This document shows, piece after piece, positions 55,351-64,000 of a DNA stretch of 64,000 nt. A model generated the notes under the pieces. The model worked only from the letters and a program-made list of their open reading frames with translations. It was not told where the DNA came from and made no database searches. The translations under genes were made by a program, and so were the position numbers. Position 1 is the stretch's first letter. Each line of letters starts with the position of its first letter. This DNA is from Crambe crambe (Eukaryota; Porifera; Demospongiae; Poecilosclerida; Crambeidae): the NCBI GenBank assembly GCA_963924555.1, contig OZ004581.1, positions 3,844,001 to 3,908,000 on the forward strand, read 5' to 3'.

Positions 55351-57872
55351 GGGGCATGGAAAATAGAAAGGGTCCTTAGGGTTATTCTGGTGGACAATGA
55401 GATAAACACCAAAATGTATTTTTAAGTGGTTCTAAAGCTTGAAAATGGCCATTTTCCTCTGGGCTATCAGATATAAAGTGGAATTTTACTACCTTTTTAA
55501 TAATGAAGTGGAAAAGTGGTGTTTTGAGAAAAAAACATTTAAAGATAGAAAATGAAGTTTGTGTATAAAAGTTTGGAAAAGTGACTTCAAAAAAATTTAT
55601 GGTTCTGGACAGGTTATATCTTGATATTCCTCATTAACAAACCGGCGAATTTGCTCATACAAATATTTTTTTCGTTCTGGTGTTAGTCCGGCAGGAGGTA
55701 ATATAGAGGGAATACGAGCACGTTTGACATTTGTTAACCTTACTCCCTGTTTTAGGATATCAACCTTTGTTTCACTGGAGTTCCAGGATTTACGAACATA
55801 TACAATACCTGGTTCAGCATTATGCATCCGAAAATGTTGATATTTGGTAATGCCTGGGATCTTCTTGAAATATTTTAAGAAGAAAACATCCCATTCTCGC
55901 CATCGCCAATCATATAATTGAGGAATATTATTAGCACTGGACCTTCTAACAACTTGAGCCATTTGATCCAATGTATCAGTCTCCGACTGACGATAAATCT
56001 TTTTGATTAAACCAAAGTGACCATCCACTAAACATCTAGTATGCCCAACACGCATGAAAGAGAGAGTAATTTTTTTGTGTTTCCCTTTTATTATACGCCA
56101 TGCCAAATAGCCGATAACATAGTTATTTTTGTTCTGGCCTACACAGTTATCACAATGTAAGTGACATTCTTCCTCTATCAGAGAATGTTTAGTAAAGTAA
56201 TGGTCAAGCATTGATATGACAGAATTTGGCCCATGGGTAGTACTACCATTAAATCCAATGCTGTTGTCCTCATCAATGAGATAATTGATTTGCTTTCTGT
56301 TGCTATCACAACAAATACCAAATAATTGAATTTTTCGGCATACCTTGAAGTAAATTGGCCCAACTTGACGTGAATGATGAGGAATATGAACCTGCTCAGC
56401 AAAATCAAAAGTATAGTGAGCATATTTTGGTTTCGATTGAGTGCCCGAGACCTTGGCTAACTCTGCTTCTGATTTCTTCATTGAATCAAGGTAATAATCC
56501 CGCTCCTGTTGTGCCATTGTAATATGCAGGCTAAAGTCTGTGGTATATTTTATTTTTTCTTCTTCATTTATAGCATTTCTCAGTTTATAGCGAAAGTTTT
56601 CACAGGTAGCACACACATCTGACCGGGGAGTCATAAAAACAATATCTGGTAAACATTTCTTCCACATTTGAGTAAATGACTTATACTTCAAAAAACGTGC
56701 ATGTGGATCCTTAGCTTGACATGCTTCCACATATTTGGAGTGAACAATCATATAGTTTTGTGATGCAGGGAGGTAAATTGGAGGGTTTTTTGCTCGTCCA
56801 GACCTTGCTGCTGGCTGAGGAATTCCATAAACTTCAGCATAATTACGAATAAAGCGAGCCCCTTCGCTGACAATACTATAGGGGTATGTGGTAGCAGGCA
56901 TACGACCAATTAAACCATGCTCTCGAGCAATAGGGCCATTATTTCGAAGATGCTTTTGTAAATTTTTCAATTGTTTAGTACCAATGTCATGCAATAAAAT
57001 AAAAGCATCCTTACACACACTACGATAGTCAAAGTGATAATCACATGTAACTCGTTTACGTTTTCCAGGGTGTACTCGATTAGCATGATGCACTGAGCTC
57101 TCATTACGAGAGAGAACATGAAGTTTCCCCAAAATTAACATGTCCTTTTCAGTTTTAGTCATTTCACGCAGTGACAGAATAAAGGAGTATACTTCAGCAA
57201 CAGTAAACTGTGACAGGCAATTACTTGAACAGGAACAAGTTGAATCAATTTTGCTGGTTAGTTTAGCATGGAGTGGGTCACTATCTGGAGTGATCAGGCT
57301 AGAGTTTAAACCCTCCCCAGGAGTATCACCCTCTTCATCAGATCCTGAATCACTCTCTAGCTGTTCAGAAGCTCTTAGTATTCTAGTCTCTAACTCAATA
57401 TCATCAATAATACCTTGTTCTTCAACTTCCTCCTGGTCACTTTCATACTCACTGCCTTGATTCTCTTCTGATTCACAATGCTCACCAAAGAATTCTTCAT
57501 CTTCACTCTCTAAGTGAGTTTGTTCTTCCGGAGTGAGCCCATACACAGCTTCACTGCTAGCTACACTCATACTTGTAACCTTCAGCTACATGCTTTGTGG
57601 TTAGTGGCTGGCCATGTGCTTTAGCTTGCGGTTCATGGTCATGTGCTTATGTAAACGGAGCCAAACCATATCCTAGAGATTACTACACTAGCGCGAGTGA
57701 GTAAAATTAAACTTCTAGCGCATAAATAGAGCAATTCTGCAATCTAAGGTAACCAAAGAATAAATTTCTGAAGAAAAACAATTTTTCAAAAAAATGACCT
57801 TTTGCACTATATTTGGGCATACTTTTAAACAACCTTTTTAACCCTAAGGACCCTTTCTATTTTCCATGCCCC
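55351..57872 (-). mobile_element. Intact 2.5-kb DNA transposon with DUF7869-type ORF
   Basis: 2522 bp with perfect 34-bp terminal inverted repeats (starting GGGGCATGGAAAATAGAAAG at each end, read inward) and ATAT on both sides (55347-55350, 57873-57876). One uninterrupted minus-strand ORF of 657 codons fills most of it. The paralogous locus at 32318-32341 lacks the element. Perfect ends, a short direct repeat, an empty site and an open ORF all point to a recent insertion. The superfamily is not one I can name from TIR and duplication length. Confidence 0.9.
55597..57570 (-). CDS. DUF7869-type protein, putative transposase (657 aa)
   Basis: ATG at 57570 and TAA at 55597, no introns. Residues 1-100 are acidic (Glu/Ser/Asp-rich). 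A Cys cluster CSCSSNC lies near 112-118. Residues 175-225 (RVTCDYHF...CKDAFILLHDIG...LQKHLRNNG...HGLIGRMP) resemble a helix-turn-helix DNA-binding region of this family. CATCE near 320-324 could bind zinc. Residues 381-530 carry YTFDFAEQVHIP (Asp389), HCDNCVGQNKNNYVIGYLAW (Asp474) and LVDGHFGLIKKIYR (Asp516), the most conserved motifs of DUF7869 proteins. Their spacing is compatible with an RNase H-like DDE/DDD core, but that is an inference. Given the inverted ends it is probably the transposase. Many annotated 'uncharacterized' invertebrate proteins share this domain. Confidence 0.8.
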   Translation of the reverse strand: MSVASSEAVYGLTPEEQTHLESEDEEFFGEHCESEENQGSEYESDQEEVEEQGIIDDIELETRILRASEQLESDSGSDEEGDTPGEGLNSSLITPDSDPLHAKLTSKIDSTCSCSSNCLSQFTVAEVYSFILSLREMTKTEKDMLILGKLHVLSRNESSVHHANRVHPGKRKRVTCDYHFDYRSVCKDAFILLHDIGTKQLKNLQKHLRNNGPIAREHGLIGRMPATTYPYSIVSEGARFIRNYAEVYGIPQPAARSGRAKNPPIYLPASQNYMIVHSKYVEACQAKDPHARFLKYKSFTQMWKKCLPDIVFMTPRSDVCATCENFRYKLRNAINEEEKIKYTTDFSLHITMAQQERDYYLDSMKKSEAELAKVSGTQSKPKYAHYTFDFAEQVHIPHHSRQVGPIYFKVCRKIQLFGICCDSNRKQINYLIDEDNSIGFNGSTTHGPNSVISMLDHYFTKHSLIEEECHLHCDNCVGQNKNNYVIGYLAWRIIKGKHKKITLSFMRVGHTRCLVDGHFGLIKKIYRQSETDTLDQMAQVVRRSSANNIPQLYDWRWREWDVFFLKYFKKIPGITKYQHFRMHNAEPGIVYVRKSWNSSETKVDILKQGVRLTNVKRARIPSILPPAGLTPERKKYLYEQIRRFVNEEYQDITCPEP

Positions 57873-57926
57873 ATATGTAGGCTAGCTACTATAGCAATGG
57901 AAAAGTCTACTAACCATCTATAAAAA

Positions 57927-58475
57927 GCAAAGGAAAAAATATTTATCCTAAATGAAAAAGAAATGGCTGTGTGCAGTTCAAAAAAGTTCAGCAACAAGAG
58001 AGTCAAGTAACCCCTTAGCTACCCATCACCAATATTACCAAACTACGAGTTACTTCACTCCCATGACAGGCCAAGATGAGATATAGCTCGTAGTTTGGTG
58101 ATGGGTAGAGTTCACTCTCTTGTTGCTGAACTTTTTTTGAACTGCACACAGCCATCCCTACTTTTCTTTTTTATTTGTGAATAAATATTTTTTCTTGATG
58201 TAGCTAATGGTCTATCATTTTATTATAGGAAACTGGATGATGTAATCCTGCTATCCAAGTTAAAGTTCACATATCATAGCTATGTAGCTAGCTAGTTCAT
58301 TGGAGGTCTCATAATATTGCATGAGCCGAAATGAATATCTGGAAGGACTAATGCTGATGAAGCTGGTATCTATACAGTCTAATAATTTTTAAGGCCTTTA
58401 CTGATTAATGTTGCATCAAGGGCTTGATTCATAACCAGACTAGTGCCTAGGGTTTATGCTCTGAGCATCAAGAGG
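57927..58475. mobile_element. Foldback element with flanking repeat (inverted copy of 11090-11700)
   Basis: Palindrome 57927-58195 (GGCTGTGTGCAGTTCAAAAA and its complement). 58200-58475 is the inverted counterpart of 11090-11390 (GGCTTGATTCATAACCAGAC). 58475-59330 shows no gene; frames are short. Confidence 0.75.
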
Positions 58476-59360
58476 ATGTTATATCTATGGTGTGGTACAC
58501 ACACATGGTGAAAAACTGCTCATGCGCAATATAGTGCACAGTAGAATAATTACCAATTACCTGGCACTTTTTCTGGCATCTGGTTTATAGCTACCAGTAC
58601 CTATGATTTAGGTATCAAAAGATAGCCCATTGAAAACTGATTCAGAATCCTGACTTTTAGTCATGGCTGTTAATTCATATAGCTAGATTTTATACATCAT
58701 TAAAGCAGGTGACCAATAATCAGAATATTTCAGACAGCTACGGCAGAGTTTTCTAGGTATGATTGTCAAAGTTGGAAGACAGGAAGTTCTATCCTTCCTC
58801 TATCTGTATCTCTATCTATAGAAGTCAAGCTTCCAATACAAACCTGAACTTTAGGTAATCAATCTTCAGACAGCAAAAAATGGATTGAGTTGTAATTTTG
58901 ACCATTCACTCTGAATATAAGCCAATCAGCACCTGCTGAATGTAGCTAATATACCCAAAGTTTCAAGTCCCGAAAATAAATGGTAGCATTGTTACTCTCA
59001 TCTGTAGGTGTCAGCTCTCAATACCATAGCCATGTAAAAATTGAAAATGTGAGCTATTATTTATAATAGGTAAAAAGGGGATGCTGATACCACTCATAGT
59101 GTTAAATGTAGTTAATAGTGTGGTCAAACTAAACATTTCTTGTGGTCTGAATAATTATTGGTTACCTAAGTGTCTTAAATTCAGGTTTTTATTGCAGCAG
59201 TATTTGAAGCTTGACTTCTATGAATGAAAAACACAGGGGAAGGATGTTTTCCAACTTTGATAATCATACCTAGAAAACTGCCATTGGTAATTGATCCGTC
59301 TGATAATTGATCACCTACTGCTGACGAATGTAAGTGAAAAAATTGGGAAAGTGTAAAAGC

Positions 59361-59484
59361 TGGACTCTGGACTGGACTCTGGACTGGACTATGGACTGGA
59401 CTCTGGACTGGACTCTGGACTGGACTATGGACTGGACTATGGACTGGACTATCATGGACTGGACTATATGGACTGGAACATGGA
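59361..59484. repeat. 12-bp minisatellite, GGACTGGACTCT/GGACTGGACTAT
   Basis: About ten units. Because the unit is 12 bp the plus frame reads as tetrapeptides WTLD/WTMD. An open frame from 59334 to 59600 spans it, but flanking residues show no motif, so coding is doubtful. Confidence 0.9.
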
Positions 59485-59689
59485 GCCAGGACTCAATTGT
59501 TCAAACTTCTAGTTATGGTGATTCTACAGCAGCCCTTACACATTTTCAGGTGTCAGCAGAGCTTTCCACTTCTTGTACAGATCTCCCTCCCCCTATATAG
59601 CTATAGTCTTGATGCCAAGATTTCTTCTCCATGCCCCCCATGTGGAGAGGGGCAAAATTAGGTGCTATTAGTCTCGATCCTAGCCCCTA

Positions 59690-60500
59690 ACACTGGAGAA
59701 ATGATATAAAGCACCAATGATGGAGCTATGGTACCTGCTCCCACAACACTGAACTTCTTGCTTGGTAGCTTGCTCAATAACATAATTATATGTACACGCT
59801 GTATCCACTACCAACAAGCTAGCTGGCGGCTCTCCTGTGTTATTACTAGCCTCAGCACTGCTCTTAGCCAAGTCCTCACTTGCTACCACAGCTAAAAGCT
59901 CAGTCCGTCCGTAGTCAGTCAACAACTCTGGGTTATGGGGAGGCCGCCTTGAGCGTACATACTTTGATGTGAGGGTTTTTAACCCACATGCCCCCTCCAA
60001 CAGGCACACTACTCCCTCTGCATGCTACCGCAAACATGAGAACCTGAAGAAGCGTGCTTATCAACAAAGAATCAGAGAAATAGAGCACTCTTCCTTTTCT
60101 CTACTGGTGTTATCCTCAACAGGAGGTCTAGGACCTGCAGCCACCTCAACGTACAAGCGTCTGGGAAATCTATTATCCATCAAGTTGGATCAATCTTATA
60201 GTTCAACAATGAGTTGGCTGAGGTGCCGCCTATCGTTTTCACTACTGAGATCCTCAATCCAAGCCATCAGAGGAGCTAGATCAGCTGCTGGCAGAGCTAC
60301 AAAATCACCTATACCTCCAATAGACCTTGTGACTAGTGAATCACAAGTTACTCAGCTCTCTGAAGCATGAACTGACTCCTTCACCAAACACCATAAGGGA
60401 AGAAGTCCCACTCTACTTTATCATTGTGAACTCCCCCTATTATTATGTATCTATATATAAAAAATATTTAATTGCAAAAAAAAAAAAAAAAAAAAAAAAA
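59690..60500 (+). pseudogene. 5'-truncated LINE 3' end with poly(A)
   Basis: The plus frame from about 59938 reads GGRLERTYFDVRVFNPHAPS, then RKHENLKKRAYQQRIREIEH, LLVLSSTGGLGPAATSTYKR and WLRCRLSFSLLRSSIQAIRG to a stop at 60370. This is the conserved C-terminal part of non-LTR retrotransposon ORFs common in sponges and cnidarians. A run of about 24 A at 60477-60500 follows the 3' UTR, as expected from target-primed reverse transcription. Upstream of 59938 the frame is broken; a minus frame there is a shadow. Confidence 0.75.
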
Positions 60501-60760
60501 CAACTCTGCAGATCTGGGACGTAGTACGCATGCGCAAGCAAAGCCGGAGCCCGCGGCGCGCCGGCCGGAGCTCGAGGGGGCCCGGGCCGGGGTGGAACGA
60601 GGGCTATAAAGGGGGTGGAACAAGGCTAAAAAGGGGGTGGAACGAGAGGTAAAAGGAGATGGATTGACAAATTCACTACATTGCTGGTAAGTGTCTAGAT
60701 GAATGCAGGGCATTTATAGGGCAAATGAGATAACTGTGTGTGCATGTTCTTTATGATGAC
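60501..60760 (+). promoter_or_regulatory. GC-rich TATA promoter-like block with leader exon, copy 2
   Basis: A CpG-dense stretch (60545-60595) leads to GGCTATAAAGGGGG at about 60602, three GGGGTGGAAC units, then GGATTGACAAATTCACTACA and TTGCTG|gtaagtg at 60686. The leader and donor match 35383-35417. If it is a promoter the gene runs right, beyond the window. The GC-rich part lies directly after the LINE poly(A). Confidence 0.5.
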
Positions 60761-61224
60761 TCTGACTCATGTAGCTAGTAAGTATTAAAGCGAACCACTA
60801 ATTAATCATTGGGAAAAAGTATACATAACATGCATATGTACGTGGATAGTCCCGCTCCCCTTAGTATGCTATACTTTGCACGCACGCTTAGTTGCACGCA
60901 TGAAGAGAAGAGGAGAAGAAGAAGAGTCTGGTGTTGAGGCCTCTGGAATGTTAGCGGTCAGAGATACGTGTGATAAAAGGGCTGACAATCACGAGGATGA
61001 GGCGTGTGTCTTCCACGTGGCTCTTGTGTAGCGTGATGGCTAACAGAAATGTTTGTTCGATTGCTATTACAGAGAAGAAAGACTCGCAGATCTTGAGTGA
61101 TTGCTCAGCCTGCTTCCAAATTCGCGACGAAGAATGTGATGTGACAATTTGTAATGATATCAACAGTCATATGGCAAGGGATCTGATTGGTTCTGCCTAC
61201 TCTTACAGGGATGTCTATTTACAC

Positions 61225-61868
61225 CTAGTCTCGTATAGCCAGACCCGATTCTTTCCTTTTTCTTGGGGGCAGGGGAAAGAAAGGGTCTGGTCAAACTTGC
61301 ATGAACGTTTCGTTTCACCAGGTCCTGGATTTTTGACCGACCGGAAGGGGTGTGGTTACATGAATTTAAGTCTCGCGAAAGAAAAGTATGTATGGTCACA
61401 GCTAGCTCAGTGCTCCTTTTCATTTTGACGGCTGGTCGCTAGTGCTATAGCAGTAGGATGGCTGCAAGCAATTCTTCTGTAGGTACCTGTATTAAAAGAA
61501 CAAGCTAAGTCTGTGCAGTTAGTTAGCTAATAATGATCATCTTATCAAATTCACCAGGCAAAAGTGAAGACTTTCCATAGCCAGTAGGTAAAGACGCGAA
61601 TGTATCATGACCCTACACAAAAAAGAATATGGCCTCGGCTTGCTTGGCCTTCAACTCCAATCCACAGGCTCTGGATTTACTAGTATCTCTATTTGATGCG
61701 CATTAATAGTACTAATACGTGCGTAAAAGTATTACTTGATATTATTGCCCGCATTTAAAAATAATTGCTGACTGTGCAGAACGAAACGTTCATGCAAGTT
61801 TGACCAGACCCTTTCTTTCCCCCACCCCCAAGAAAAAGGAAAGAATCGGGTCTGGTTACGTGAGACTA
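61225..61868. mobile_element. hAT-type non-autonomous element, 8-bp TSD
   Basis: 644 bp flanked by perfect ATTTACAC (61217-61224 and 61869-61876). Inverted ends of about 85 bp (CTAGTCTCGTATAGCCAGAC..., AGGGTCTGGTCAAACTTGCA...). Related to 1134-1732 by the end motif. No transposase motif inside. Confidence 0.9.
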
Positions 61869-62109
61869 ATTTACACCAGACTCAGTCTCAGGCACTAACC
61901 GCTTTAAAGCTTCTGTTTTAAAGTCTAATGCTACAGTATAATTATTATAAAAGGGGGAGGGGGGATGAGGCTCAACACTGAGCTACATGCTGCTACATAA
62001 CTGAATTCTGGTTACTTTCTTCTTGTACCTTTCTTTTTCTTCTTGGGGAAGGGCAGCATTATTTGCGAGCAATCCAGTGTATGCAAACAGCAAGAGCAAA
62101 TTCTACCAA

Positions 62110-62520
62110 CATAGCTATCTAGCATTGCATAGGCGTAGGAAGGTGGGGGGTGGAGGTGCTTGAGCACCCCCAGTATTTAAGCACCCCAATATTTGAACCT
62201 TTATTTAATCACATCCTCACAAATATTTAACTGATTTTCTTGATTTAACAGAAATTGCGAAAGAATTTATTGCTGCAAATCTTGAGAGACAATCCTATTT
62301 TAAAACAACAATAATCTGATTTGCTCTAATAATTAATTATCATGGGAGTATGATCTTCATTAAGGCCAGTAGTTTTGAGGTTACGAATTTGATTATTTCA
62401 TAGCTAATACACTAGATTGCTTCTAGCAGACAAAATTTCTGGGGGGGGGGGGGGGGGGGGGGGGGGCATGCCCCCAGACCTGCGCTTAGCTGTTAAGCAC
62501 CTTCATGCACCTATGCATCG
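62110..62520. repeat. Repeat with 26-G run
   Basis: GCATAGGCGTAGGAAGG at 62127 and CACCTATGCATCG near 62508 may be inverted ends. Inside, GAGCACCCCCAGTATTTAAG and a 26-base G run at 62441-62466 followed by GCATGCCCCC. Looks like a degenerate TIR element. From 62520 to 63400 nothing was recognised. Confidence 0.4.
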
Positions 62521-63429
62521 TAGAACATTTCTAAGAAGTGGAGCCTAGATTCATGTTATAGTTCTTGGCTAAGTTAACTACTTTAAGCTGGCTCTGTAGC
62601 TCTATAGGAGACTTTAGGAAATAAGCAATGCAGCCTATCCACTATGTATGATCAGAGAATTAAAGTAAAGTCACATGCATAGTTGTCAACTTCATTTCAT
62701 CCCCAGCCTATTTCTTTTATTCTTACTTGCACTTTAACCCTGCATGGGAGGAAAAAAGGAAGGAGAAGAAAAGTTAGAGAAGGCACTATGCACATGCCTG
62801 GTAAAACTTACCATGCGACTGTCATGCACGGATTGTGTAGCATGCAAAGCACAAACTGTGTGCGTACCGTGGTGATATTTGATGACATCATGTGTCAATG
62901 GGTGCCTAGTATATATACAGTGCCTAGCAACTGTGCATTGTTTTGTCACACTTGGTACATCCCAGGAAAATTGCTTCTGTTCAAAAACTGCCACCATACT
63001 TGTATGATCATTTATAGCTAGCTACAGTGTAGATCATTAACTAGTCAGGTAGATATGCAGGGGCGGATCTATGATTTCTGGAAGGGAGGTTCTATTGTTA
63101 TCCATGTCCTTGCGTGTGGGGAACCCACTATTATTAAACCACATCCATTTGATTTTTATCATGCAGCATTCTGAGACCATATGTAGCTATATAATGTGAT
63201 GTATCGTAATGATCTTGCTTAACTGCATTCACAACAGCCAAGCACTCCTCTCTGTTGTAGTGTATCTCGTGAGATAAGTTTCCTAGAATAGAATGCAAGA
63301 GGTCTCTTATTGGCTGAGTGCAGCCTGTTGCCTGCTAAATGAAGGAATAATCTGACATTCTTGGTGAGTGGCTACTTGAAGTCTCAAATAGCTTGTGACT
63401 TGCACTCTTCTGATTTAAATTCTCCTCGC

Positions 63430-64000
63430 TTGATAACGCGTTCAAGAAAAGTGCACTCTGCTTTAGCAAACTGACATTCAGTCTGGCTGTAGTCAATCGC
63501 TAGAAGATGTCCTCTAAGTCCTTCAGATGTTGGTCCGCTGCTGTGTAGCCATCTGTTCCAGCCAGCACCTCGTCCTGGAAGGTAGATGTAGCACCTTTAA
63601 GTCCGAAAGGCATCTTATTGAACTCGAACTTTCCAAATAGTGCTGTTTTAGGCTTGTCTTCTTCAGCAACACCTGGTAGTAACCTTTTCTGAGATCCAGG
63701 GTAGAAATGTACTTTGCTCATCCAATGGTCTCCACAAGTTTGTCTGTCCTGGGCATCTGGTAAAGATTATCCACTGCCTTTGGTAGTCGATATACGCTTT
63801 CTTAAAGTACTGTCTTTCTTACTCACTGTGACAATTGGTGAGTTCAACGGGCTCATCAACTGATTACCCCAAGCTCCAGTAACTGCTGGATTTTTTCTCG
63901 AACCTCATTTTGCCAGGCAAGTGGGATTTGATATGCCGGGTGGACTACTAGATCGAATGTTCCAGTAACGTGGTGTGTCCCAGTGGTTCATTGAATGTCC
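63430..64000 (-). pseudogene. Ty3/gypsy reverse transcriptase fragment
   Basis: On the minus strand from the window edge: GTFDLVVHPAYQIPLAWQNE and VREKIQQLLELGVIS (start of RT), then TLDLRKGYYQV-like, AEEDKPKTALFGKFEFNKMP and MPFGLKGATSTFQDEVLAG. After that a piece corresponding to the YLDD region is missing, and HLKDLEDIF follows. Stops and frame changes interrupt it. The remainder lies right of the window. It belongs to a different gypsy lineage from the copy at 9-12.7 kb, judging from motif wording. Confidence 0.8.

Noticed and set aside
56178-57460. Other frames inside the DUF7869 ORF
   Set aside because: Shadows of the 657-codon ORF.
1-64000. CRISPR arrays, operons, ribosome binding sites
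   Set aside because: Animal-type spliced genes; no regularly spaced short repeats with unique spacers.
1-64000. tRNA or rRNA genes
   Set aside because: No cloverleaf with A and B boxes or rRNA core sequence was noticed by eye; a tRNAscan run would be decisive.

Overview
The window looks like animal nuclear DNA, most likely from a sponge (demosponge) or another early-branching metazoan. It is AT-rich, genes are split by GT-AG introns, and transposon remnants of many classes fill the introns. It carries NACHT-LRR (NLR-type) receptor genes built with immunoglobulin (Ig) exons. The organism call is an inference; no marker gene fixes the species.

Left part (1-31.2 kb): one plus-strand receptor locus, here 'gene A'. 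It has Ig exon (341-673), Ig exon with a frame break (3651-3967), a large NACHT exon (4183-5689), nine or ten one-repeat LRR exons of 84-87 nt all in phase 2 (6006 to 28461), and an exon with a transmembrane segment and a cytoplasmic tail (30628 onward) that has one in-frame stop. The LRR region holds a tandem duplication of about 8 kb (13.2-20 kb against 21.3-28.5 kb). Introns carry nested transposons: foldback elements, a decayed Ty3/gypsy element, a Crypton-like tyrosine recombinase remnant, a gag-like two-exon gene, and TIR elements dated by empty sites in the paralogous copy.

Middle part (31.2-49 kb): mostly repeats. It has a LINE fragment, four foldback elements in a row, a TIR element with a perfect 8-bp target duplication, and two related hAT-type (ZNF862-like) transposons: one decayed on the minus strand (42334-44534) and one nearly complete on the plus strand (45270-48566).

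Right part (49-64 kb): a second receptor locus, 'gene B'. It starts with phase-1 exons that encode a 2A-like ribosome-skipping motif, then a signal-peptide-like segment, then a membrane span. Ig exons (damaged) and a NACHT exon follow, and the NACHT exon ends early with no LRRs. Next is an apparently intact 2.5-kb DNA transposon (55351-57872) with perfect 34-bp inverted ends and a 657-residue ORF of DUF7869 type. Then come a foldback element, a 12-bp minisatellite, a LINE 3' end with poly(A), a GC-rich TATA promoter-like block also found near 35.3 kb, another TIR element, and a Ty3/gypsy reverse transcriptase fragment at the right edge.

The most unusual items are the Ig-NACHT-LRR-membrane architecture, the 2A/signal-peptide exon pair upstream of it, and the intact DUF7869 transposon. 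All reading is by eye; exon joins are supported by phase and splice consensus, not by transcripts.
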